In this document: positions 9,727 through 16,828 of the stretch, piece after piece | Layout: every line of letters begins with the position of its first letter | How positions within the stretch are numbered: position 1 is the first letter of the stretch | Assembly (NCBI RefSeq): GCF_014204625.1 | Contig: NZ_JACHLU010000007.1 | Location: 62,001-126,000, forward strand | Origin: Gillisella vitis | GTDB lineage: Bacteria; Pseudomonadota; Alphaproteobacteria; Rhizobiales; Rhizobiaceae | Direction of reading: 5' to 3' | DNA length: 64,000 nt | Program-made: the position numbers and the translations under genes | The notes under the pieces: model-generated | The model's database searches: none | What the model saw: only the letters and a program-made list of their open reading frames with translations | Told to the model about the DNA's origin: nothing

Positions 9727-9765
9727 GAGAGTCTGTCTGGCTCAATCTGAAACTGACAGACTCTC
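9727..9765. repeat. Second intergenic palindrome family, copy 1
   Basis: The 11-base arms GAGAGTCTGTC and GACAGACTCTC are perfect complements around a 17-base loop. A linker before it (about 9681-9713, containing GTGGAGCCCGGTTTTCTG and CAAACGAAAAC) recurs before related hairpins at 11658-11696 and 13098-13135, and in inverted orientation after the repeat at 41136. It looks like a separate module of the same mosaic repeat system. Confidence 0.75.
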
Positions 9766-9811
9766 ATAACAGATAGATTAATCCGCCCACGAAAGCGGGA
9801 ACGTGCTTCCC

Positions 9812-9843
9812 AAATGCCCCGGTGTTCTGCACCGGGGCATTTT
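9812..9843 (+). terminator. Strong hairpin, probable terminator
   Basis: AAATGCCCCGGTG and CACCGGGGCATTT pair with a short TTCTG loop, followed by a short T-rich end. It lies about 250 bases after aapP, beyond the two repeat palindromes, and marks the end of the aap transcription unit or insulates the following accessory genes. Confidence 0.7.
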
Positions 9844-9969
9844 GTAATCTGGGATCTGGGCAAGATAGAAAATACCCCCAATTGGCACTATTTTTCTGAA
9901 TTTTGTCACTCGCAAAAGTTGTTTAAATGCAATTTTTGCGATATGGCTTGATGCGGAGAAACTCAACAT

Positions 9970-10176
9970 TTGACCCGCACTGAAACCGTAAAACAAACGT
10001 CTTTTATCGACGAAACATACTGGGACAAGCGCACAACAGATGCTGAGTTGTGGGAACTCTGTGAACAATACTTAAAACAAAAAAATTTGACCGCGTGTGA
10101 CGCAATATTCCCCTTAAAGTACAGAGTTTTAAATGTTGTTAAATCAAGATGCGGCCTTTTCCATTTCAATGGATGA
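9970..10176 (+). CDS. Small protein of unknown function, overlapping the YqcI/YcgG gene
   Basis: A 68-residue frame starting at TTG 9970, with GGAG at 9955-9958 (11-base spacing). No in-frame ATG lies upstream. The product is charged and soluble, with no signal peptide or membrane segment. It has a compact tryptophan- and acid-rich first half (DETYWDKRTTDAELWELCEQYL) and two cysteines in its second half. I do not recognise it. Its last 44 bases overlap the first possible start of the next gene, and its TGA lies inside the ATGGATGA of that gene's second possible start, so the two look translationally coupled. It could be a small accessory protein, a leader peptide or a peptide substrate. Confidence 0.5.
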   Translation: MTRTETVKQTSFIDETYWDKRTTDAELWELCEQYLKQKNLTACDAIFPLKYRVLNVVKSRCGLFHFNG

Positions 10177-10903
10177 TCCGAATTTCCCATGGATCAATGA
10201 AATTCTTCGACAATTTGAAAGTCGATTTCGTGGTATAGATGACGAAAGCAGAAAATTTCCGTGTGTTTTTGCTCAAAACGCATTCAGCAAATCAAACATA
10301 AATTTCCTACCGATACCGTTTGATCAAAATATATCACATCATAGATACGATTTATTACGAGATGGTCTTGCTCGATACCTCAACAATGCGAAAACATGGG
10401 ATGGGGATGTTAACACAGCAGAGCCACTTCTGGTTATTTTCGAGCCAGTCGATCAGATCAAAACGACCTGCGACTATCAGAGCGTTTTTACAGATTGCCT
10501 GCAATATTTAATTGATCACGACAACCATGAGTGGATTGGCGGAATACCGCAAGATCCAGGCACGGACTATTGGACCATGTGTTTCGATGGCACTCAGATT
10601 TTCATCAATGTGAGCCATCCGAACAACCAGAAACGCTTGAGCCGCAATCTGTGCGACGCTCTTGTTCTGGTGATCAATCCCCGTGAACGCTTTGACCGCG
10701 TGGCAGGAACCACAAAGAAGGGGCACCTGATTAGAGAGCAAATTCGGAAAAATATTGATGCCTACGATTTAATCCCAAGAAGTCCTTATCTCGGACATTA
10801 CCAGAATGGTGATCTGGAATGGCCTCAGTATATGCTGCCCGACGATAATGAATCGATGCCTATGGCATGTCCGCTTAAATTTCACAGACCCAAGGGCCAG
10901 TAA
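10133..10903 (+). CDS. YqcI/YcgG family protein (GntA-type haem-dependent N-hydroxylase family)
   Basis: A 256-residue protein with the diagnostic pattern of the YqcI/YcgG family: FPCVFA near the start, LLVIFEP, WIGGIPQDPGTDYWTMCFDG, NVSHPNNQKRLSRNL, VINPRERFDRV, IREQIRKNIDAYD and the C-terminal LEWPQYMLPDDNES. This family includes GntA of guanitoxin synthesis, which N-hydroxylates an arginine-derived guanidine in a haem-dependent way. The substrate here is unknown. The start is uncertain: ATG 10133 gives this length, while ATG 10169 (MDDPNFPW) overlaps the upstream stop and would be coupled. Its A+T content is visibly higher than its core neighbours. It is followed after four bases by a methyltransferase gene, suggesting successive reactions. 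Confidence 0.85.
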   Translation: MLLNQDAAFSISMDDPNFPWINEILRQFESRFRGIDDESRKFPCVFAQNAFSKSNINFLPIPFDQNISHHRYDLLRDGLARYLNNAKTWDGDVNTAEPLLVIFEPVDQIKTTCDYQSVFTDCLQYLIDHDNHEWIGGIPQDPGTDYWTMCFDGTQIFINVSHPNNQKRLSRNLCDALVLVINPRERFDRVAGTTKKGHLIREQIRKNIDAYDLIPRSPYLGHYQNGDLEWPQYMLPDDNESMPMACPLKFHRPKGQ

Positions 10904-10907
10904 GATC

Positions 10908-11585
10908 ATGAATATGATGATGCCGCGTACACCTGAACCAGAGAGAATGACGGAAGAAGAAGAGTTCTTTTACGCAAAAGCTGATTACAGCGCGCCTCAT
11001 GAGGCTCTGGCGAAAGAAATTTATGCAACCGTTGGCTCTGGCGCAAAATGGGCCATCGATATTGGTTGTGGTCCAGGCGATGTTCTGCTGCGCCTTCGCA
11101 GACTGGCGACCGATTGGATTCTGGTTGGAGCCGACATATCCGCGCGGATGCTTTCCTTGGCCAGTGAAGATGAGGCGAAGCGCCTCACAGCTAACGAAAC
11201 GCCGATTAACTGGCTAATGATCAATGGCAGGCGCATCGCATTGCCAGAGGCGACATTTGATGTCGTGATCAGCAATAGCGTTTTGCATCATGTCGCGGAT
11301 CCGGTTCATTTTTGGTCCGAGATCGGCAGATTGTCGAAGCCCGGCACGGAAGTTTTTGTCAGAGATCTGAGACGGCCAGCCAGTGAGGCTGAAGCCCGAG
11401 CAATTATTGAACGCAACATTCCCAACGAATACGAAGTGGTTAAAACCCATTATTTCAGCTCACTTCTCAGCTCTTACACATGTAGCGAAGTGGAAAGCCA
11501 ATTACGGAAAGCTGGCATATCTGGGCTGTCCGTGATGGAGATTGAGGATCGGTATCTCTCTGTTCAAGGCACCGTGGACAAATGA
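10908..11585 (+). CDS. Class I SAM-dependent methyltransferase
   Basis: A 225-residue cytoplasmic methyltransferase of the Methyltransf_11/25 type. Motif I is AIDIGCGPGDVLLRL (about 49-63), the acidic end of strand 2 is VGADISARML, and the post-I region ends with SNSVLHHVADP, the usual motif IV of small-molecule methylases. It starts four bases after the YqcI/YcgG stop with little ribosome site, so it is probably coupled to that gene. Pairing with a GntA-type N-hydroxylase suggests O- or N-methylation of the hydroxylated product. That is inference from neighbourhood, and the acceptor cannot be read from the sequence. Confidence 0.82.
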   Translation: MNMMMPRTPEPERMTEEEEFFYAKADYSAPHEALAKEIYATVGSGAKWAIDIGCGPGDVLLRLRRLATDWILVGADISARMLSLASEDEAKRLTANETPINWLMINGRRIALPEATFDVVISNSVLHHVADPVHFWSEIGRLSKPGTEVFVRDLRRPASEAEARAIIERNIPNEYEVVKTHYFSSLLSSYTCSEVESQLRKAGISGLSVMEIEDRYLSVQGTVDK

Positions 11586-11657
11586 CATCCTGCGAGAGTG
11601 CCAAGGACAAGTAGAATCCAGTTTTTTAAAGAAGTGACAAAGCAAATTAAAGAAATG

Positions 11658-11696
11658 TAGAGTCTGTGCTGCCCCATCTGAGTTTCACAGACTCTA
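11658..11696. repeat. Second intergenic palindrome family, copy 2
   Basis: The perfect 11-base arms TAGAGTCTGTG and CACAGACTCTA flank a 17-base loop that resembles the loop at 9727-9765. A diverged linker with GTAGAATCCAGTTTT precedes it at about 11612. It lies between the methyltransferase and the transporter gene, so it may attenuate or terminate transcription there. Confidence 0.7.
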
Positions 11697-11719
11697 AAGC
11701 CAGAATTGAGACATCAACA

Positions 11720-12985
11720 ATGAGTCTGAAGAAAAATATCTCAATATCTCAAGGGGTTGTTTTGGCGATTTGCACTATCGTCGGCTCTGGACTGCTTGGG
11801 TTGCCCGGCCTTGCCATTGAAACAAGCGGTCCAAAAGTTGCAGCACTGGCCTGGCCAATCACAACGCTGATCTCCATTCCCTTGGTATTGGTTTTTCTGA
11901 AACTCTCATTGGATGTTCAAGACTCGGGTGGCATCGCCCGCTACGCCACAATTGCGCTTGGCGATTGGGCCGGAACGGCCGTTACCTTCATTCTTGCCCT
12001 CACCTTCATGTTGTGCATTCCCATCGGTACCTACATGGGCAGCACTTATATTCAAAAAATCCTCGACCTGCCTGAAAGCCAGATTTTTGTCATTTCAGTG
12101 GCTGTTTTGACGATTTCAACATTGCTGAATTATTTCGGTGTCAAACCCTCGGCATGGATCAACAAGGCCTCCGCATTGTCGATGGTTTTGCTGGTGATCC
12201 TGTTTGTCGCCAGCAAACCGGAACTGCTCAGTGACGGGCTGGCCGCCTACAAAGCCTATGTGATGGATTGGCATGACGTATCCGTTCCAAGCATCTGGGG
12301 TGCTTGCGCTATTCTCTTCTGGGCGTTTCTCGGCTGGGAGAATTTGAGTTTCGGAAGCGAAGAGGTAAAGGGCGGAACATTCGCCATAAAACTGATTTTT
12401 CTGGTTGGCTTTATTGCGGTCACGCTTCTCTATGGTGCCCTTGCTCTCGTGGCCGCAGGCGCTCAATCCGAGTCGCTCAATATCGCCGGAGTGTCTGGTA
12501 TGCTCGGCATTTTAAATGGAAATCCCCTGGCACCGATTGCGAACTGTCTTATTATCATGATTGTTATCGCCAACGTTAATGCATGGGTGTTTGCCGCTAG
12601 CCGTATGATGTATGCAGCAGGGAGAGAGCGCATATTGCCAGTGTTTCTTGGTACGCTTTCAAAGAATAGCATTCCGCAAGCCTCTCTGATTTTCATGCTT
12701 GCGGTCTATATTTTACTGAGTTCAGCCATTCACTTTAAACTATTACCACTAGCAAATGGCCTTATGATCGCCAACCAAAACTTCATTTTCATCTACATTG
12801 CTGTGATCATTTGCTATGTAAGGCTTAATCGTAGCTTAGGTGCAATCATAACGGCTGCTTTGTCTGCGATTTCAACAGCATTCATTGTCGCAGGATTTGG
12901 CTGGATGTTGATAATACCTGTTTCTCTGACGGTTATAGGCTACGCCATCCATCAAGCCAGAGCCAGGATTCGTGCGGCCACCTAA
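11720..12985 (+). CDS. APC-superfamily amino-acid transporter (YjeH-like)
   Basis: A 421-residue inner-membrane protein with about twelve hydrophobic segments. The first unwound helix of the APC fold reads CTIVGSGLLGLPGLA (about 17-31). SGGIARYATIALGDWAG and the FWAFLGWENLSFGSEEVKGG stretch on the sixth segment match the YjeH branch, which includes exporters of methionine and branched-chain amino acids. The ATG at 11720 is chosen over an upstream frame start because the amphipathic N-terminus begins there. It would move an amino acid or the modified product of the preceding two enzymes; export is favoured by the YjeH likeness but not shown. Confidence 0.85.
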   Translation: MSLKKNISISQGVVLAICTIVGSGLLGLPGLAIETSGPKVAALAWPITTLISIPLVLVFLKLSLDVQDSGGIARYATIALGDWAGTAVTFILALTFMLCIPIGTYMGSTYIQKILDLPESQIFVISVAVLTISTLLNYFGVKPSAWINKASALSMVLLVILFVASKPELLSDGLAAYKAYVMDWHDVSVPSIWGACAILFWAFLGWENLSFGSEEVKGGTFAIKLIFLVGFIAVTLLYGALALVAAGAQSESLNIAGVSGMLGILNGNPLAPIANCLIIMIVIANVNAWVFAASRMMYAAGRERILPVFLGTLSKNSIPQASLIFMLAVYILLSSAIHFKLLPLANGLMIANQNFIFIYIAVIICYVRLNRSLGAIITAALSAISTAFIVAGFGWMLIIPVSLTVIGYAIHQARARIRAAT

Positions 12986-13048
12986 AAAGGCATAGCGTGA
13001 ATAAGATAGCAGCTTCATCCTGACTGCATGACAGCATCGCCCCAAAAG

Positions 13049-13135
13049 GTGGAATCCAGTTTTCTTGAAAAGACAAACGAAAACGAAAGAATCGAAAGTA
13101 TGTCCGGGTCAATCTGAAACTGGCAAGGGTTCCAG
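13049..13135. repeat. Degenerate copy of the linker plus second palindrome
   Basis: GGTGGAATCCAGTTTTCTTG, a following ACAAACGAAAACG and then GTCAATCTGAAACTGGC match the linker and loop of the unit at 9681-9765. The hairpin arms here are eroded. It sits between the convergent APC transporter and GlxA-type regulator genes. Confidence 0.6.
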
Positions 13136-13142
13136 AAGACGA

Positions 13143-14087
13143 TTATATGCGGAAATTATTTCGATAGGATGCCGCTGAGACACCAAAACGCTTTCGAAAA
13201 TGATGGCGTAAGGCATCTGCCGATGCGAAACCGACATTCTCTGCAATATGCTCAATCGGCATGACTGTTTCCTCAAGAAGGGTCCGTGCACGACCAACGC
13301 GCTCTCGAATAAGCCACTCCCCCGGGGTTAAGTCAGTTGCGGCATGAAACCTGCGAAGAAATGTGCGACGGCTCATGCAGACTCGCTCAGCCATTTCATC
13401 AATATCAATTTTCCGACCCAGATTTTGAACCAGCCACTCCTTCAATTCAGCCAGACTGTCTATCTGGGTCTGGGCCGAATGGGGAATATATTGCGCCTGA
13501 CCGCCATCACGGAACGCAGGTATCACCATGCGCTGAGCGACGGCGCGGGCGATTTTTCCACCATGATCTTTTCGAATGATATGCAGGCAAAGATCCATTC
13601 CTGCCGCCCGCCCCGCAGAACTAAGGACATCGCCTTCATCAACATAGAGAACATCAGCATCGACACGAATTTTCGGGTATCGCTCTGCTAAAATCTTGGC
13701 CTGTGACCAGTGTACGGCAGCGCGACGGCCATCCATAAGACCTGCGGCCGCCAGCAAAAACACACCAGAGCATATGGAAACAACACGCTTGCCAGCGGCA
13801 TGAGCAAGCCTAAGCTGCTCTAGCACGCGACCAGGAGGTTCTTCATCAATATCAATCCAGCCAGGCACGATAACGGTATCGGCCCGCAATATTTCATCAA
13901 AACCATGCTCAGTTACAATTGAGATTGGCCCTGCTCGAAATTTCTCTCCGCCATGTTCCGAGCAGATCGTCACATCATAGCATTCTTTTAATGCGCGACT
14001 TAATTCAAATATCTCAAAGACAAGCCCAAGCTCAAATATGTTAACTCCCGAATATGCTAATACAACAATTCGATGCTTACTACTCAT
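13143..14087 (-). CDS. GlxA/FtrA-type transcriptional regulator (DJ-1/PfpI domain plus AraC helix-turn-helix)
   Basis: A 314-residue regulator. Residues about 5-180 form a DJ-1/PfpI (class I amidotransferase-like) sensing domain, with the nucleophile-elbow-like SICSGVFLLAAAG. The rest is an AraC-type pair of helix-turn-helix motifs, DEMAERVCMSRRTFLRRF and IAENVGFASADALRHHFRK. Family members such as ArgR, CdhR and GbdR respond to amino acids or quaternary amines. The ATG at 14087 has AAGGATGTGACA just upstream and is preferred over a start 48 bases earlier. It is convergent with the transporter gene and is the obvious candidate regulator of the accessory segment, though its target is inferred only from position. 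Confidence 0.87.
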   Translation of the reverse strand: MSSKHRIVVLAYSGVNIFELGLVFEIFELSRALKECYDVTICSEHGGEKFRAGPISIVTEHGFDEILRADTVIVPGWIDIDEEPPGRVLEQLRLAHAAGKRVVSICSGVFLLAAAGLMDGRRAAVHWSQAKILAERYPKIRVDADVLYVDEGDVLSSAGRAAGMDLCLHIIRKDHGGKIARAVAQRMVIPAFRDGGQAQYIPHSAQTQIDSLAELKEWLVQNLGRKIDIDEMAERVCMSRRTFLRRFHAATDLTPGEWLIRERVGRARTLLEETVMPIEHIAENVGFASADALRHHFRKRFGVSAASYRNNFRI

Positions 14088-14883
14088 TGTCACATCCTTG
14101 GCCGAATATGGCATTTTTTTCACGATAGCTGTCACAATGCAACGTTGTCAAATTCCAATCAAAAGTGGTAAATCTATCTTCATAAGACAAGGGCTTTTAA
14201 AAAAGAATCTTGAATAACGTATTTATAATTTAAATATTTATTTTAGATAATGTAGATTACATCTTACATTAATTTGAAATAAAATTTAAGACTGAGATTT
14301 TATTGACTCATCGTACCGAATAAAAGCTAAATTCTTCAAGTATAATTTCCATCGAGAAATTTTCTATATTATATACGTACGTTAATTTAAAATACGGAAC
14401 ACAACATTCCAATAACGGAATAAAAAATCAAAAATATATAAATAAAAAATCCCTTTTAGCATTTATTCATATTGCTGCATTGCAGAAAAAATATTTTCAT
14501 CGCATCGCTAAAAATGTTTCTCATTGCTTTTTTTGTAGCCAATACACACTACAATGATTTCGGATAATCGTTTATCTGAAATGAAGAGGGCAATGGCTCG
14601 AAAATCAAAAAAATTGCCTATATTGAATTGAATGATGGGAACATCAGCATTTCAAATGCCATTTTATGTGGCCTGTTCCGCTGGAGTTTTGCGACTGCGG
14701 ACATGAATATTGTGCGTTCAACGACGGTAGATTTGGGCGTGTTGACATTCAGCCTCGAGCGGACTGCAAACGGCTATTTATGTGTTCCCGGCCCTCATAT
14801 ACGCAAGTCCATTTCGCTCCGGTTCGCAAAACCATCATTTTCGCCTCGCTGAAGGCTGAATCCTCTTTTCCCTGACAAACTCT
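14088..14883. other. AT-rich intergenic stretch without a convincing gene
   Basis: About 800 bases. From about 14140 to 14530 the sequence is strikingly rich in A and T, with runs of TTTAAATATT-like sequence unlike anything else in the window. No frame there has both a start with a ribosome site and a recognisable product. Between 14560 and 14875 several short open frames overlap, one reading KIKKIAYIELNDGNISI without a start. These could be remnants of a decayed gene. The promoter of the GlxA-type regulator must lie at the left end. Confidence 0.6.
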
Positions 14884-14989
14884 ACAGCATGTCGCGTTTT
14901 ATTGTCCTCAATAAAACGATAACGTCCATGCGAAAAAGAAAGAGCTAAAGCCTGTCGCAATGAATCCTATTCACTGCGACAAACTCTAA
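14884..14989. repeat. Two-hairpin intergenic repeat, copy B
   Basis: It is nearly identical to copy A, from GCATGTCGCGTTTTATTG through the second hairpin at 14945-14989. In the second hairpin the right arm is mutated (CGACAAACTCTAA instead of CGACAGGCTTTAG). It has the same orientation as copy A. The two copies bracket the accessory genes 9970-14087. Confidence 0.87.
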
Positions 14990-14994
14990 AATAA

Positions 14995-15019
14995 AAAAGG
15001 GCGCTGGATGCGCCCTTTT
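14995..15019 (-). terminator. Terminator of the ccoNOQP operon
   Basis: AAAAGGGCGC and GCGCCCTTTT form a 10-base stem around a 5-base loop, followed on the minus strand by a T-rich tail. It lies about 30 bases after the ccoP stop. Confidence 0.85.
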
Positions 15020-15047
15020 CAATTGCAAGAAAATGCATTGCTGTGAC

Positions 15048-15911
15048 CTATTCACCGCCACCGAGAGAGTGGACATACACAGCCAATTCCTTGACAGTTG
15101 TATCTCCCAGACGGACAGTCCAGCCTGGCATGACCCCATGCTTGGGACGTGCGACCTGCTGAACGATCTCCTGTTCGCCCTTCACCTTCAGCCAAATGGC
15201 GTCAGCCAGATTGGGCGCGCCCAAGTCGCGGTTGCCTTCGGCCTTTTCACCATGGCAGGCAACGCAATTATCCATGAAGATCTGCTTGCCTGGCTCAACG
15301 AGAGCCGAATTTCTTGGGGTGCCGGTAAGGCTGACAACATAAGCTGCAACCTGACGGATTTCCTCTGGTTTGAGAATATCCGCAAAGGCTGGCATTTCGG
15401 AAGTGCGGGTTTCTGGATCGCCCGCGTACCGAATGCCGTGCTGAAGCGTGGTATAGATGGCATCAATGCTACCGCCCCAAAGCCAGTCGTCATCATTCAG
15501 GTTGGGATAACCCTGACCACCGGCTGCTCCAGAGCCGTGACAGGGTGAGCAATTGACCTTGAACGCAGCCGCGCCACCCGCCGTTGCAAATTCCGTCAAC
15601 TCCTTGTCTGCCAGAATTTCGCTGAGCGGGAGTGCGGCAATTTTATCGGCGAAAACCGATTGCGCCGCTTTTGCCTCAGCCAGTTCCTCTGTCACCGCTG
15701 CACGATTGGTATAACCAAACAGCCCTTTGGTGTTTGTGGTCAGCATGGGCCAGGCGGGGTAAAATATCGTATAGCCGATAGCCCATAGAATGGTGACATA
15801 GAATGTATAGACCCACCACCGCGGCATGGGGTTGTTCAGTTCGCGGATGCCATCCCATTCATGGCCGGTGGTTTCGACGCCGCTGACGTCATCAATTTCT
15901 TTTTCTGACAT
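15048..15911 (-). CDS. ccoP: cbb3-type cytochrome c oxidase subunit III (dihaem cytochrome c)
   Basis: A 287-residue membrane-anchored dihaem c subunit that feeds electrons to CcoN. A soluble N-terminus with NNPMPRWWVYTF leads into a transmembrane segment at about 33-54. Two haem c sites follow, CSPCH and CVACH, in two cytochrome c domains. The ATG at 15911 has GGGAGGATTGATC upstream. It starts two bases after the ccoQ stop. It is the last gene of ccoNOQP and is followed by a terminator at 14995-15019. Confidence 0.95.
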   Translation of the reverse strand: MSEKEIDDVSGVETTGHEWDGIRELNNPMPRWWVYTFYVTILWAIGYTIFYPAWPMLTTNTKGLFGYTNRAAVTEELAEAKAAQSVFADKIAALPLSEILADKELTEFATAGGAAAFKVNCSPCHGSGAAGGQGYPNLNDDDWLWGGSIDAIYTTLQHGIRYAGDPETRTSEMPAFADILKPEEIRQVAAYVVSLTGTPRNSALVEPGKQIFMDNCVACHGEKAEGNRDLGAPNLADAIWLKVKGEQEIVQQVARPKHGVMPGWTVRLGDTTVKELAVYVHSLGGGE

Positions 15912-15913
15912 GA

Positions 15914-16075
15914 TCAATCCTCCCTCAAAGGGATAGAGGCGGCCTCATCTGCGTGTTTCTTGGCTCCTGGCCTCAAGACGAACAAAATCACGCCCACGAA
16001 AAACAGGGCCATGCCCAACATGCCCCAGCTATCAGCAAAGTGGCGCATTGCAGTGTAAACTTCCGTTCCTTCCAT
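15914..16075 (-). CDS. ccoQ: cbb3-type cytochrome c oxidase small subunit
   Basis: A 53-residue protein with a single membrane segment (MLGMALFFVGVILFVL) and the basic tail PGAKKHADEA typical of CcoQ, which stabilises the oxidase core. The ATG at 16075 has AAGGAGGGCATC directly upstream; the longer frame is not needed. It sits between ccoO and ccoP with gaps of 10 and 2 bases. Confidence 0.92.
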   Translation of the reverse strand: MEGTEVYTAMRHFADSWGMLGMALFFVGVILFVLRPGAKKHADEAASIPLRED

Positions 16076-16085
16076 GATGCCCTCC

Positions 16086-16817
16086 TTAGCGATAGCCTGT
16101 TGCGTCATCGTATTTGGTGAAGTCCACCAGCGTGCCGAGCATTTGCAGATAGGCAATCAGCGCATCCATCTCGGTGAGTTTGGTGGGATCTCCATCAAAG
16201 TCACCCGTTTTGGCCTTGGGATAGCGAGCCAGCAAGGCTGTGGTGTCAGCATTTGGATCGGCCTGAGCGGCCAGATCAGCCTTGGCGTTAACAACCATCT
16301 CCTGCGTATAAGGCACGCCGACCTGGCTGTTCACAGTCAAATCCCGGGAAATATCCGTAATCTTGAGGGGCGTGTCTTTCAGGAAAGCATATTTTGGCAT
16401 GATGGATTCAGGCACCACATCACGCGGGCTGCTCAGATGCTGAACGTGCCATTCATTGGAATAGCGATCTCCAACCCGGGCCAAATCTGGCCCGGTACGC
16501 TTTGACCCCCATTGGAACGGATGATCATACATCGATTCCGCCGCGAGAGAGTAATGGCCGTAGCGCTCCACCTCATCGCGGAAGGGCCGGATCATCTGAC
16601 TGTGGCAGAGATAGCACCCTTCCCTGAGGTAAATGTCACGGCCAGCCAGCTCCAGAGGGCTATAGGGCCGCACGCCCTCCACTTTTTCAATGGTGTTTTG
16701 CAGGTAGAACAGTGGAGCGATTTCCACGATCCCGCCAATGGACACAACAAGAAGCGAACCGACGAGCAACAGGCTGGCATTCTTTTCAATAATCTTGTGT
16801 TTATCAAGAATAGACAT
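16086..16817 (-). CDS. ccoO: cbb3-type cytochrome c oxidase subunit II (monohaem cytochrome c)
   Basis: A 243-residue subunit with one N-terminal transmembrane anchor (about 15-37). The single haem c site is CYLCH in [21 protein letters not shown]. It passes electrons from CcoP to the CcoN binuclear centre on the periplasmic side. The ATG at 16817 is preceded by AAGGAGGGCACCC. It is 11 bases after ccoN. Confidence 0.96.
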   Translation of the reverse strand: MSILDKHKIIEKNASLLLVGSLLVVSIGGIVEIAPLFYLQNTIEKVEGVRPYSPLELAGRDIYLREGCYLCHSQMIRPFRDEVERYGHYSLAAESMYDHPFQWGSKRTGPDLARVGDRYSNEWHVQHLSSPRDVVPESIMPKYAFLKDTPLKITDISRDLTVNSQVGVPYTQEMVVNAKADLAAQADPNADTTALLARYPKAKTGDFDGDPTKLTEMDALIAYLQMLGTLVDFTKYDDATGYR

Positions 16818-16828
16818 GGGTGCCCTCC

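Noticed and set aside
9562..9765. Series of palindromes considered as a CRISPR array or attachment site
   Set aside because: Units are self-complementary, of two kinds, without uniform spacers or cas genes; no integrase gene is nearby.
9883..9900. A TGGCAC followed by TTTTTCTG, resembling a sigma-54 promoter
   Set aside because: The -12 GC element is missing and spacing is not met; only the -24 half resembles the consensus.
14628..14875. Two overlapping short frames of about 70 codons before copy B of the repeat
   Set aside because: No ribosome site, no family resemblance, and frames contradict each other; kept only as a possible gene remnant in the AT-rich region entry.
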